The notes: generated by a model not told the origin, from the sequence alone. Positions 7,731 through 15,518 are shown, counted from the stretch's first letter. The stretch is 64,000 bases of DNA from JAFAGX01 sp035624215 (GCA_035624215.1 DASPRY010000092.1:1-64000); one strand, 5' to 3'. Translations and numbers: made by a program.

Positions 7731-9239
7731 CTATTCCGCGAACCCGTCCGGCTGGGTTACCGCGCCGATGTGAGCTTCGTGATCGATAAATTGCCGTCCG
7801 GCAGCCAGAGCTTTGCGATCAATTTCCAGCAGTGCGACTCTCTTGACTTTATCTTCTATGACGTCCATCGCTGTTCCAGCGCTCAGGCATTCGGTTTCTT
7901 CCAGCAGCGCGCCCATCATCACGATGTTCGCCGCCTTGGCCGAACCTAGCTTGTCGGCAATCTCAGCCGCCGGGATGCACATTACCTGCGCTCGTGGTTT
8001 CTCGAAATCGTCAGGAAGCCGGTCGCGATTGTAAAGAATCAATCCCCCGTCATGAACGTGGCTGGCAAATTTCCGCAACGAGAGCTCGTTCATCGCAATC
8101 AGCACATCAGGATGGGAGATCAACGGCGACCCTACGCGCTCCTTCGACAAACAGACGTGGCAATGCGCGCTGCCGGAGCGCATTTCCGGTCCATACGAGG
8201 GCAGCCAGCTCACCTCGAGGCCCTCCCGCATGCCCATCTCCGTGAGCAGTTGTCCGAGCAACAGCACACCCTGCCCGCCGAATCCGGCGATCTTGATCGA
8301 CAAATCCTTGAAGTGATGATGGTGCTGGCGTGTGGGTTCCGCGGCGTAGTCGGCACTGGTGGTGATTTCGAGAACATCGGGCGTGGGCCGCTGCAGCGGC
8401 GCGTTGTTGACCGGCATTTGCGGCTGGCAGTCACGGAACACATTCAGCGGGAATACGGGCACCATTTTTTCGTAAACCCAGCGCCGCGCTTCCACTGGAT
8501 CTTTGCCCCAAATCGTCGGACAAGGCGAGAGGATTTCCACGAAGCTAAAGCCGGCGCCGCTTTTCTGTAGTTCCAGCGCCTTGCGGATCGCACGCCGCGC
8601 TTTCATGATGTTCTTGTTGTCGCACAGCGCAACCCGCTCGATATATACAGGCGCCACTAATGTCGCCAGCAGCTCTGCCATGTGCAGCGGAAATCCCTCA
8701 TTCGCAGGACGGCGCCCGAATGGTGATGTCGTGCTCTTCTCTCCCACCAGGGTCGTCGGCGCCATCTGGCCGCCGGTCATCCCGTAAATCGCATTGTTAA
8801 GAAAGAAAACTGTGATCTTCTCGCCACGGTTCGCCGCATGCACGATTTCCGCTGTGCCGATCGCAGCAAGGTCCCCATCCCCCTGATACGAAATGACGAC
8901 GGATTCCGGGCACGCGCGCTTGAGGCCGGTGGCCGCAGCCGGAGCGCGTCCGTGCGCAACCTGCACATTGCCTACATCAAAGTAGTAGTAAGCGAAAACT
9001 GAGCAGCCAACCGGGCTGACAAAAATCGTGCGGTCCTGCACGCCTAAATCCTGCAGGGCTTCGGCGATCAGCTTATGCGCGATGCCATGTCCGCATCCCG
9101 GACAGTAATGCGTCTGATGCTTGAGTTCTGATTTGCGCTCGTACAGGTCGTAGAACACCGCCGACTTCGAGTGAATGACTTCGTAACCATTAGCGCTGCT
9201 TTCCGCATCCATCACTGCAGCTTTGTTTTCATTCTCCAT
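7731..9239 (-). CDS. 2-oxoacid:ferredoxin oxidoreductase, fused beta (TPP) and gamma subunits
   Basis: A 502-residue fusion. The N-terminal half is the beta/TPP subunit: HYCPGCGHG, the TPP motif GDGDLAAIG...NN (about residues 117-147) and CPTIWG. The C-terminal half (from about residue 315) is the gamma subunit with AGFGGQGVLLLGQLL and GPEMRSGSAHCHV. The enzyme decarboxylates a 2-oxoacid to acyl-CoA while reducing ferredoxin. With the neighbouring alpha subunit it resembles the branched-chain (VorABCD) type most, though 2-oxoglutarate cannot be excluded. The beta-gamma fusion is known in some bacteria. It is the last gene of the operon, separated from vorB by 114 bp holding two repeats. Confidence 0.9.
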   Translation of the reverse strand: MENENKAAVMDAESSANGYEVIHSKSAVFYDLYERKSELKHQTHYCPGCGHGIAHKLIAEALQDLGVQDRTIFVSPVGCSVFAYYYFDVGNVQVAHGRAPAAATGLKRACPESVVISYQGDGDLAAIGTAEIVHAANRGEKITVFFLNNAIYGMTGGQMAPTTLVGEKSTTSPFGRRPANEGFPLHMAELLATLVAPVYIERVALCDNKNIMKARRAIRKALELQKSGAGFSFVEILSPCPTIWGKDPVEARRWVYEKMVPVFPLNVFRDCQPQMPVNNAPLQRPTPDVLEITTSADYAAEPTRQHHHHFKDLSIKIAGFGGQGVLLLGQLLTEMGMREGLEVSWLPSYGPEMRSGSAHCHVCLSKERVGSPLISHPDVLIAMNELSLRKFASHVHDGGLILYNRDRLPDDFEKPRAQVMCIPAAEIADKLGSAKAANIVMMGALLEETECLSAGTAMDVIEDKVKRVALLEIDRKALAAGRQFIDHEAHIGAVTQPDGFAE

Positions 9240-9267
9240 GTTCGGCTCCCTCGCTCAGCCAACCCTC

Positions 9268-9300
9268 ACATAGGGACAGCCGCTCTCGGCTGTTCAGCGG
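9268..9300. repeat. REP element (GGACAGCCG type) inside the vor operon
   Basis: ATAGGGACAGCCG-CTCT-CGGCTGTTC, a diverged copy of the REP family that flanks the transposase gene at 15015-15518 (consensus GTAGGGACAGCCG...CGGCTGTCC). It directly abuts the GTGCCCCA repeat at 9301. It sits between vorB and the beta/gamma gene of one operon, so its hairpin would be in the mRNA. Confidence 0.8.
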
Positions 9301-9340
9301 GTGCCCCATGTTTCGCGTTTTTTTTTGCGAAACGTGGGAT
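9301..9340. repeat. GTGCCCCA-type palindromic repeat, copy 4
   Basis: GTGCCCCATGTTTCGCG, a long T-tract, then GCGAAACGTGGGAT. The stem is about 12 bp. It lies within the vorB to beta/gamma intergenic gap, fused to a REP copy, and may attenuate or stabilise the transcript. Confidence 0.8.
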
Positions 9341-9353
9341 GTTGCCGCTCGCC

Positions 9354-10406
9354 CTAAATCAACACTCCCACTCTTTCCATCACCTGCTCGTGCAATTCCT
9401 CCACCGACGGCACGTTGCCGCCCACCCGGCCATAAAACTCCACCGGAAGCATGTTTCCTACCGCCAGGCGAACATCCTCGAGCATCTGTCCGTTGCTCAA
9501 CTCCACCACCAGGACCTTCCGCGCCCGGCACGCCGCCTTTGCCAGTGTCTTTGATGGGTACGGCCACAACGTGATCGGCCGGAATAAACCGGCTCTTAGG
9601 CCTTCTTTGCGCAGGCTGTCCACCGCGGATCGCAATACCCGTGACACGATGCCGAATCCCACCAGCAGGACCTCCGCATCCTCCGCCCGATACATTTCAT
9701 ATCGCGTTTCCTCGCGCTGACAGCGGATGTACTTGGCTTCCATTGCCCGCCCGTGCTCCTCCAGTTCGTCGGGTTCAAGATAGATCGAGGTCACAAGATT
9801 GGCGCGCGTTTCAGGCGTGCCCTTAACTACCCAGGCCTTCTCCGGGAGCACAGGCTCGCGATACTCCAGATCCAGCGGCTCCATCATCTGGCCAACGAAT
9901 CCATCGGTGAGCACAATTGCCGGATTGCGATATTTGTCAGAGAGCTCAAAGGCCAGCATGGTGTGGTCCGCCATCTCCTGCACCGATGCCGGAGCCAGTA
10001 CGATGTTGCGGTAATTCCCGTGCCCTCCGCCCTTCACCATGGCGAAATAATCGCTCTGTTCCGGCGCAATGTTGCCCAGTCCTGGCCCACCCCGCACTAC
10101 ATCCACGATGACGCAGGGCAGTTCGGCGCCCGCGATATACGAGATGCCCTCCTGCATCAAGCTGAGGCCGGGGCCTGAGGATGCGGTCATGACGCGGACC
10201 CCGGCCGCAGCTGCGCCGTACACCATGTTGATGGCGGCGACTTCGCTCTCCGCCTGCAAGAAAGTTCCACCGACCTGCGGAAGATACAAGGCCGCCGCTT
10301 CCGCGATCTCGCTGGCGGGAGTAATTGGATATCCGTAGTAGGCGCGGCATCCGGCAAGGATCGCGCCCTTGATGACGGCAACATTTCCCTTACAGAGCTG
10401 CCGCAT
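9354..10406 (-). CDS. vorB: 2-oxoacid:ferredoxin oxidoreductase alpha subunit (VorB-like)
   Basis: A 350-residue alpha subunit: MRQLCKGNVAVIKGAILAG, YGYPITPASEIAE, AESEVAAINMVYGAAAAG, ASSGPGLSLMQEGISY, then the C-terminal LVVELSNGQM block. The sequence resembles 3-methyl-2-oxobutanoate:ferredoxin oxidoreductase VorB. The ATG at 10406 is chosen because GGAGG lies 5 bases before it; the upstream ATG at 10433 would overlap the ferredoxin gene further. It overlaps the end of the ferredoxin gene by 17 bp, a sign of translational coupling. Confidence 0.9.
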   Translation of the reverse strand: MRQLCKGNVAVIKGAILAGCRAYYGYPITPASEIAEAAALYLPQVGGTFLQAESEVAAINMVYGAAAAGVRVMTASSGPGLSLMQEGISYIAGAELPCVIVDVVRGGPGLGNIAPEQSDYFAMVKGGGHGNYRNIVLAPASVQEMADHTMLAFELSDKYRNPAIVLTDGFVGQMMEPLDLEYREPVLPEKAWVVKGTPETRANLVTSIYLEPDELEEHGRAMEAKYIRCQREETRYEMYRAEDAEVLLVGFGIVSRVLRSAVDSLRKEGLRAGLFRPITLWPYPSKTLAKAACRARKVLVVELSNGQMLEDVRLAVGNMLPVEFYGRVGGNVPSVEELHEQVMERVGVLI

Positions 10407-10665
10407 GTTCGCCTCCTGGCACTTTGGGAACAATTTTCAGCCGCGGAACTAACCGGTACACCGTGATCGCGCCCGGCTCCGGGCAGCAGTAGAAACAAAT
10501 CCCGCATCCCGTGCAGTCCTGTCCCGTGTAACGTGCCGGATGCACTCCGTAGGCGCTCAGTTCGGGCGCCAGCTCAAGGCACTTGGGTGGACAGGATTCC
10601 ACGCACAACCCGCAACCTTTGCACTCCTCGATGTCGATCGTTACGTTACCGCGTGCTTGCCCCAT
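10390..10665 (-). CDS. 2[4Fe-4S] ferredoxin subunit of the 2-oxoacid oxidoreductase (VorD/KorD-like)
   Basis: A 91-residue protein with two cluster motifs, CKGCGLCVESCPPKC and CTGCGICFYCCPEPG. This is the delta subunit that passes electrons from the TPP site to ferredoxin. It is placed between the CoA-transferase gene (3 bp gap) and vorB (overlap), the usual delta-alpha-beta order of Vor/Kor operons. Confidence 0.92.
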   Translation of the reverse strand: MGQARGNVTIDIEECKGCGLCVESCPPKCLELAPELSAYGVHPARYTGQDCTGCGICFYCCPEPGAITVYRLVPRLKIVPKVPGGEHAAAL

Positions 10666-10668
10666 GGT

Positions 10669-12000
10669 TCACCTCGCTCCGACCGGCTCGGAATTTACCG
10701 GCCGTTGCAACCACTTCGTCTTCTCACAGTACCTGTAAAGCTCGTCGCGGAACTTGGGGTGCGCGATCTCAATCAGCGACTTGGCGCGTTCCCGAATGCT
10801 CTTGCCGTGCAGGTAAGCGACCCCGTACTCGGTCACCACATAGCGAATCAGCCCACGCGACGTCACCACACCCGCCCCGGGGCTCAACATCGGAACAATG
10901 CGCGAGATGCTCTCGTTCTTCGCGGTCGAGGCCAGCGCGATGATCGGTTTGCCGCCCTTCGAATGCGAGGCGCCGCGCAAGAAATCCACTTGCCCGCCGA
11001 TCCCGCTGTAGAACGATGTGCCAATCGAGTCCGAACAGACTTGTCCGGTCAAATCCACCTGCAGCGCCGAGTTGATCGCCACCATGTTGTCGTTGCGCGC
11101 GATCGACAGCGGATCGTTGGTATAAGCCGTGGGATGAAACTCGAAAACCGGATTGTTGTCTACGAAGTCAAACAGGTCCTTGCTCCCCAGGGCAAATCCC
11201 AGAATCACTTTGCGTGGTTTGAAGTTCTTGCGTGCTCCATTGATCACTCCCGCTTCAATCAGCGGAATCACGCCGTCGGAGACCAGTTCGCTGTGTACGC
11301 CCAAATCTTTCCGGTCCATGAGTAAGGGCAGCACCGCATCCGGGATGCCACCGATTCCGGTCTGCAACACTGCTCCGTCCTCAATGAGGCTGGCCACATT
11401 GCGTGCGATCGCCACTTGCAATGCCGATGGTTCGGTCTTTTCCAGCGCACAAAGCGGCCGCGTCGACTCCACGATCACATCAAGGTCGCTCACATGGATG
11501 AAGCTGTCACCGTAAGTGCGCGGCATCTGCGCGTTGACCTGGGCCACCACGCGATTGGCACACTTGGCTGCCGTCAACGTTGTATCCACGCCCACGCCGA
11601 AGCTGCAAAAACCGTGCGAATCCGGAGGCGACACTTCGATCAGCGCTACGTCAATCGGCATCGCTCCGCTTTCGAACAATTCCTCAATTTCGCTCAAATA
11701 TATCGGCGTATAATCGGCGCGGCCTTCGTTGATGGCTTCGCGCACATTTCCGCCGATAAACATCGCATTGTGGCGGAAGTGTCCCACCATATCCGGAGCA
11801 ACGTAGGGCGCGGCCCCCAGGGTCATCATGTGGACAATTTCGACATCCTGCACGAAAGGCGCGCGCCGGATCAGCGCTTCCACCAGCGTTTCCGGCTCGG
11901 CGCAGCCCGGCTGGATATAAACTCGCATTCCAGACTGCACACATCGCAGCGCTTCATCGGCCGTGATCAGCTTGTCTCGATAATCTGTCTGCCAGGACAT
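10669..12000 (-). CDS. Acetyl-CoA hydrolase/transferase family protein (4-hydroxybutyrate CoA-transferase-like)
   Basis: A 443-residue protein with GIGGIPDAVLPLL, HSELVSDGVIPLIEAG (Glu of the type expected for the thioester intermediate), SGIGGQVDFLRGAS and TEYGVAYLHGKSIRERA. These define class-I acyl-CoA:carboxylate CoA-transferases of the Cat1/4-hydroxybutyrate group. ATG 12000 is chosen after GGGAGAGAGG; a longer frame reaches 12144 but overlaps the upstream gene. Beside a 2-oxoacid:ferredoxin oxidoreductase it could move CoA from the acyl-CoA product to acetate or another acid. The substrate is inferred only from context. Confidence 0.88.
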   Translation of the reverse strand: MSWQTDYRDKLITADEALRCVQSGMRVYIQPGCAEPETLVEALIRRAPFVQDVEIVHMMTLGAAPYVAPDMVGHFRHNAMFIGGNVREAINEGRADYTPIYLSEIEELFESGAMPIDVALIEVSPPDSHGFCSFGVGVDTTLTAAKCANRVVAQVNAQMPRTYGDSFIHVSDLDVIVESTRPLCALEKTEPSALQVAIARNVASLIEDGAVLQTGIGGIPDAVLPLLMDRKDLGVHSELVSDGVIPLIEAGVINGARKNFKPRKVILGFALGSKDLFDFVDNNPVFEFHPTAYTNDPLSIARNDNMVAINSALQVDLTGQVCSDSIGTSFYSGIGGQVDFLRGASHSKGGKPIIALASTAKNESISRIVPMLSPGAGVVTSRGLIRYVVTEYGVAYLHGKSIRERAKSLIEIAHPKFRDELYRYCEKTKWLQRPVNSEPVGAR

Positions 12001-12013
12001 CTTCCTCTCTCCC

Positions 12014-12487
12014 TTACATGGCGCTGCGCGACGCAGTGGTTTCCGCTGCGCCGGCGGCCACTTCCCGCTCATAACCCAGAGCTGCGTAGAAAATTGCATG
12101 ATCAAAAAACTGCTCGAGCAATTGCAATAATTCCAGTTCGCCAAACACCTCGACGGGCCGGTCCATGGGCGATTCTTTTTTCAGAAACTCCCATAAGTTT
12201 TCCTTCGTCAGAAAGATGGTCATGGCTACCTGACTAAAGGGCACCTGCTGTTGTGCACGACGGGCCCCAATTTCCAGGTAGCGCTTCTCAATGTCGAATT
12301 CGGTTTTGCCCAGCAGCCAGTCGCCGAGGTGACGGTAAATCTCGTAAACCCGCTCTTTCAGTTCTTCCGGGGGTACGTTGGCATAGTCGCGGACCTGGTC
12401 GCATTCCTGAACTCGGGCGAGAAGGGCGGCGGCCAGCGCCTGAGAGTGGGTTTCAATTAGGCGGACGAGTCGGTATAAGAGCATCAT
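12014..12487 (-). CDS. Helical protein resembling RsbRD N-terminal domain
   Basis: A 157-residue all-helical protein: LIETHSQALAAALLARV, PPEELKERVYEIYRHLGDWL, VPFSQVAMTIFLTKENLWEF. The pattern resembles the RsbRD-N-type sensor domain found before kinase or STAS domains, here standing alone. This assignment is tentative. It is the first gene of the oxidoreductase/CoA-transferase operon, 13 bp upstream of the transferase. Its AGAGGA ribosome site lies in the loop of a perfect 10 bp inverted repeat whose arm covers the start codon. It may be a regulatory input to the operon. Confidence 0.75.
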   Translation of the reverse strand: MMLLYRLVRLIETHSQALAAALLARVQECDQVRDYANVPPEELKERVYEIYRHLGDWLLGKTEFDIEKRYLEIGARRAQQQVPFSQVAMTIFLTKENLWEFLKKESPMDRPVEVFGELELLQLLEQFFDHAIFYAALGYEREVAAGAAETTASRSAM

Positions 12488-12525
12488 GACCGGGTTCCTC
12501 TGGCTCCAGTCTCTTCCCGGTCATG
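12485..12525. promoter_or_regulatory. Inverted repeat spanning the start codon of the vor operon's first gene
   Basis: Perfect 10 bp arms, CATGACCGGG (12485-12494) and CCCGGTCATG (12516-12525), with a 21 bp spacer. On the mRNA (minus strand) the downstream arm contains the ATG of the 12014-12487 gene and the loop carries its AGAGGA ribosome site. It could be an RNA switch controlling initiation or a protein-binding operator. Confidence 0.6.
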
Positions 12526-12556
12526 GTCTGCAGCCGTGATGCTTGCTACAAGAAAA

Positions 12557-12572
12557 TGTGATCGCCGTCACA
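12557..12572. promoter_or_regulatory. CRP/FNR-family binding site
   Basis: TGTGA-TCGCCG-TCACA is a perfect match to the CRP half-site arrangement TGTGA-N6-TCACA. It lies about 70 bp upstream of the first gene of the oxidoreductase operon, a suitable place for activation. No clear -10 could be assigned. A CRP/FNR-family regulator is inferred; none is encoded in the window. Confidence 0.65.
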
Positions 12573-12621
12573 TCGGTAAGCTCTTAGAGGAAAACGAATT
12601 TGCCCTCAAGCCGACGGGAAA

Positions 12622-12640
12622 GCCCCGCTCAAAACGGGGC
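12622..12640 (-). terminator. Hairpin downstream of the DinB-like gene
   Basis: GCCCCG-N7-CGGGGC, followed on the minus strand by TTT and a short GC stretch. It lies 42 bp after the stop of the minus-strand gene at 12682-13296. The weak T-tract makes the terminator call moderate. Confidence 0.5.
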
Positions 12641-12681
12641 CGGCCGAGGCGTCCCCGAACGAGGTGAAAACGATGGCCCTT

Positions 12682-13296
12682 TTACTTCTGCGCGGCCTTT
12701 TTCTCTGCTTCCTTTTTCTGGGCTTCTACCGTCCATGGCGGGACAATGCCATTCTCCCGCGCATAAGCCACGACCTGGCCCAAATGTTCATGCGCGTCTG
12801 CCACGAGAATGTAAACCACATCCCCGGCGTTGGCTTGCGGACCTAGCTTGGGCAGCAATTTCGCGAACTCCGCGTTGCTCATGCCATTGATGGTTTTCTG
12901 CGTGAACTCCGACGATTTGTTCAGTTCATCCACGATCCGGGATTTATCGGTGCTTGATTTCTCAAACGTTTTGGGATCGAAGCCGGCGGGAGTTTCCGCG
13001 CCCATGAGGTGCAGAATCTGATAACGTTCACCGGCGACGTGGAGAAAGACTTCGGCAAAAGACCGCGAATCCGGCGAAGGACGCCAATTGAATTTGTCGG
13101 CCGGAATAGCGTTGGCCAGGTCCACAAATTTCTTCTGCACGACCTGCATGTCCAGTAGAGACTGACCCTTCATGTCATAGCTGGGAGCCGTGTGGTCGGC
13201 CGCATCGGAAGCCTGCCCGGTTGCCACAATCGTTCCCAGGGCCAGCCAAACTAAGACCAGACAAAGAAACCCCGCCGCTAGAAACAGTTTCTTCAT
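12682..13296 (-). CDS. Exported DinB-like domain protein
   Basis: A protein of about 204 residues with a signal peptide (MKKLFLAAGFLCLVLVWLAL..., cleavage near ATGQA), then a four-helix DinB-type domain: FVDLANAIPADKFNWRPSPD, FAEVFLHVAGERYQIL and a late DAHEHLGQVVAYARENG. The His residues at the usual DinB metal positions (HVAGE, DAHEHLGQ) are present. DinB-like proteins include thiol-dependent transferases; an exported form is common in acidobacteria and of unknown role. ATG 13296 is chosen because GGAGG lies 6 bases before it. The C-terminus is Lys-rich. Confidence 0.85.
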   Translation of the reverse strand: MKKLFLAAGFLCLVLVWLALGTIVATGQASDAADHTAPSYDMKGQSLLDMQVVQKKFVDLANAIPADKFNWRPSPDSRSFAEVFLHVAGERYQILHLMGAETPAGFDPKTFEKSSTDKSRIVDELNKSSEFTQKTINGMSNAEFAKLLPKLGPQANAGDVVYILVADAHEHLGQVVAYARENGIVPPWTVEAQKKEAEKKAAQK

Positions 13297-13431
13297 TTCC
13301 ATCCTCCTTGAAGATGCCACTGGTTTGCTTAGACGAGGGTTCGGAAAAAACGGCTTTGGTTGCGACGGCTGGTCGGAGAACAACTGAATTGGCAACAAGG
13401 GTAAGCCGATTTTAGGCTAGGAGGCGACGGC

Positions 13432-13932
13432 CTAAACCACAGGTGACACAGAGGAGTCTTGTTTTGTTATGAGGTGCCAGGCTTCGCGGAATTGTTCGAA
13501 GTGGCCGCCGTCGCATTTGCCTGTTCCGGCGGGATAAAGACGAACGTGTTTGTGGCCCGCGATTGCTTCCACCGGGATGATGTACCAGGCATCGTGGGTG
13601 ACGATGTAGGCGGCGAAGAAATCGATGTCGTCGGAGGTGTAGAGGCGGCGTCCGTGGCCGTGGCCTCGAACGCCAAGATTGATGAGGTATCCGCGACGAT
13701 GAGAGGTGAAGGCGGATTTGACCTGGATGCGGAGCAGGCGGTCTCCGCCGGTGACTACGAAATCGAAAGCAAGGCTGTCGCCGTAGGGCTTGCAGACGCC
13801 GAGTCCGAGGCTAGCGGCTTTAAGTACGAAGACGAGTTCGGCGAGTTCGCCTTTGCGCTTGGGATCGCGGGCCTCGCCTCCGGCTTTGGCGCGCCGGATC
13901 GTGCACGTATCTGAAAACTTACAGTAGCCCAT
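13432..13932 (-). CDS. PD-(D/E)XK nuclease-fold protein (group I intron endonuclease-like)
   Basis: A 166-residue protein with KRKGELAELVFVLKAASLG, SLAFDFVV and a core RIQVKSA strand. This GE...D...QxK arrangement is that of the PDDEXK_5 family (group I intron-associated endonuclease fold), whose free-standing members are scattered in bacteria. The E-x-K of the classical motif reads Q-V-K here, as in other members I know. No intron is visible. It lies in an accessory zone beside a truncated restriction-modification gene and REP elements, which suggests horizontal transfer. Confidence 0.75.
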   Translation of the reverse strand: MGYCKFSDTCTIRRAKAGGEARDPKRKGELAELVFVLKAASLGLGVCKPYGDSLAFDFVVTGGDRLLRIQVKSAFTSHRRGYLINLGVRGHGHGRRLYTSDDIDFFAAYIVTHDAWYIIPVEAIAGHKHVRLYPAGTGKCDGGHFEQFREAWHLITKQDSSVSPVV

Positions 13933-13968
13933 GGGTTGATGACCTTGGATTGAGATGGGATGGTTCGC

Positions 13969-14014
13969 GTAGGGACAGCCGCTCCCGGCTGTCGGGCTGA
14001 GCGCAGCTCAGCAG
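13969..14014 (+). repeat. REP element, copy A
   Basis: GTAGGGACAGCCG-CTCC-CGGCTGTC followed by a second hairpin GCTGAGCGCAGCTCAGC. The GTAG tetranucleotide at the foot of the stem is the recognition mark of REP-associated transposases. It lies between the PD-(D/E)XK gene and the truncated R-M gene. Confidence 0.85.
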
Positions 14015-14070
14015 TGGGGTGAAAACACAAAAAGCGCAGCCTCAGCCGCGCCTAAACTTCCTCTCTACTT

Positions 14071-14472
14071 TCAGAATAGCAAATTCGATAGGGGTCTTAT
14101 GACACGTTTCGCCGATTTATTTCTAACATCGAATGAACACTTTAGGAGAAATTTTGCAGTTTTTGGGAGCTTGCGCTGGACTTCTTTGGCGAGATCGTCC
14201 TTTTCGTCCTTGGCTTCCCAATACCCGTGCGGCAGGTGGTAGAGATCGAGGAGAGCGCCGTCGACTATGACGGAGGATTTCTTGGCGCGGGCGATGCGGT
14301 ATTCGGTGATGAGGGTCAGCTTGGGTTCGGTCTTCCTGCCGCACTTGGCGAGCAGGTCGGCGAAGGCGCGGCGGATGGCGCTTTCATGGTCAATGTGGAG
14401 TTGCCCGTGCTCGTGCAGGGTCTCGTAATACGCCTTGACAGCGATGTGCGACGGCTTGAGCGAAAGAGACAT
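14071..14472 (-). pseudogene. Truncated restriction-modification gene (N-terminal nuclease part of a type ISP/II-like enzyme)
   Basis: 133 residues. The first 115 or so match the N-terminus of large type ISP/II restriction-methylase polypeptides as I know them: helical start, SAIRRAFADLLAKCG, then IVDGALLDLYHLPHGYWEAKD, which holds the D...ExK nuclease core, and KDDLAKEVQRKL. Full proteins run to over 900 residues with helicase or methyltransferase parts. Here the frame ends soon after KLPKTAKFLLK with an unrelated tail. It is flanked by REP elements. It is either a decayed remnant or a free nuclease domain; the former is more likely. Confidence 0.7.
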
Positions 14473-14590
14473 GTAAAACTGGGTAAGTGTACAACGGGCG
14501 CTGCCGAGCGCCTAGCGATGGCAATCATAACTGGATGTGTTCATTCAATGTCCGAGACATGCGGACAGGGGTGTCCCGCGCCACACATTC

Positions 14591-14636
14591 TGTCGAGCTT
14601 TCGCTCGACTGGACAGCCGGGAGCGGCTGTCCCTAC
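14591..14636 (-). repeat. REP element, copy B
   Basis: On the minus strand GTAGGGACAGCCG-CTCC-CGGCTGTCC, followed by a CGAGC-GAAA-GCTCG hairpin. It is in the opposite orientation to copies A and D. Confidence 0.85.
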
Positions 14637-14678
14637 ACGGTCGATGCACGATTCCCACGTTGCGCCAAAGCATGCCAG

Positions 14679-14713
14679 GTGCCCCATTTCTCGCGTTTTG
14701 TGCGAGGAGTGGT
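14679..14713. repeat. GTGCCCCA-type palindromic repeat, copy 5
   Basis: GTGCCCCATTTCTCGCG, TTTTG, then TGCGAGGAGTGG: a degenerate member of the second palindrome family, between REP copies B and C. Confidence 0.65.
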
Positions 14714-14795
14714 AGGCCATCATTCCGCTGGTCTCGGTCCCATCTCCACGAGATCACAGTCGTTTACCTTGACCGGGCCTACGTCACCGAATATT

Positions 14796-14842
14796 CTGTC
14801 GAGCTGCGCTCGGGTGGACAGCCGAGGGCGGCTGTCCCTACG
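14796..14842 (-). repeat. REP element, copy C
   Basis: On the minus strand CGTAGGGACAGCCGCCCTCGG... with the partner stem CCACCC, then a CGAGCGCAGCTCG hairpin. It has the same orientation as copy B and closely resembles the copy embedded in the ABC exporter gene at 22846-22896. Confidence 0.85.
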
Positions 14843-14965
14843 TGGTCGGTGCAGGATCGCAGGTTTCGCAGAGAGGTCGAAACATGGGGCAGCCAGCACA
14901 AAGCCATCCGTTTGTGAATGCGGTAACCGAAGGTGAGCCTGGACGTGTGGGTTGGCACTGCTCAC

Positions 14966-15011
14966 GTAGGGACAGCCGCTCCCGGCTGTCCGGCGGAGCG
15001 AAGCTCCGCAG
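14966..15011 (+). repeat. REP element, copy D, adjoining the transposase gene
   Basis: GTAGGGACAGCCG-CTCC-CGGCTGTCC followed by GCGGAGC-GAA-GCTCCGC: two clean hairpins and the GTAG head. It ends 3 bp from the stop codon of the RAYT gene. This is the best-preserved copy and can serve as the reference for the family. Confidence 0.9.
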
Positions 15012-15014
15012 AGT

Positions 15015-15518
15015 TCAGGGACGAAACGGATTCACCTGATCCGCGCACCAAAACCACTGATAATCTTTCCATTCACGTACCAGCCCCTTGCGAATCGGAT
15101 TTTCCAGAAGGTAGGCAATTTTCTCTTCCAATTTCTCCGACGCGCGCAACACACGATCAAAAGACTCCGTCTGCCACACCCGTCCATTTCTGCCGAGTTC
15201 ACGGTTGATCAAGTGCGCCGAAGCGCCTTTGATCCGGTCCATGATCCGGGCCAGAGAGCAGACTTCTTGCTTATCCTCATCTACCAGAGGCGTGAAGATC
15301 ATGTGCACGTGATCGGGCATTACCACAACGGCATGAGCGAACAGCTTCGATCCATTGTCGTAAAGGCAGCAGTTCAGGGTAATAGAACGCGCGTTTTCCG
15401 GCAGAATCCAGCGTTGATGGGTGCAGAACGTAACAAAATGCGGCTTGCCGTCTCGCTGCAGGTGGGGAAGCTTGCGACGGTAAAACGTCTTGAGAATGAA
15501 CGGGGCCATCATCGGCAA
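15015..15518 (-). CDS. REP-associated tyrosine transposase (RAYT, Y1/HUH family)
   Basis: A 167-residue Y1 transposase: HFVTFCTHQRW, the HUH motif in MPDHVHMIF (His70-x-His72) and the probable catalytic Tyr136 in AYLLENPIRKGL. RAYTs bind and nick single-stranded REP hairpins headed by GTAG, and are thought to spread them. The start could be the ATG at 15518, 15512 or 15509. The protein looks intact. Cognate-looking REPs sit 3 bp downstream and at several places within about 8 kb on either side. The single gene lies in an accessory zone of R-M remnants. Confidence 0.92.
   Translation of the reverse strand: MPMMAPFILKTFYRRKLPHLQRDGKPHFVTFCTHQRWILPENARSITLNCCLYDNGSKLFAHAVVVMPDHVHMIFTPLVDEDKQEVCSLARIMDRIKGASAHLINRELGRNGRVWQTESFDRVLRASEKLEEKIAYLLENPIRKGLVREWKDYQWFWCADQVNPFRP

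Larger units (their letters stand above)
14473..15014. other. 542 bp intergenic REP-rich zone
   Basis: No credible gene is seen. The stretch holds three REP copies and one GTGCCCCA repeat in mixed orientations, separated by anonymous sequence. Short open frames here read through the repeats and are not considered coding. It ends 3 bp before the stop codon of the RAYT transposase gene. Confidence 0.8.
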
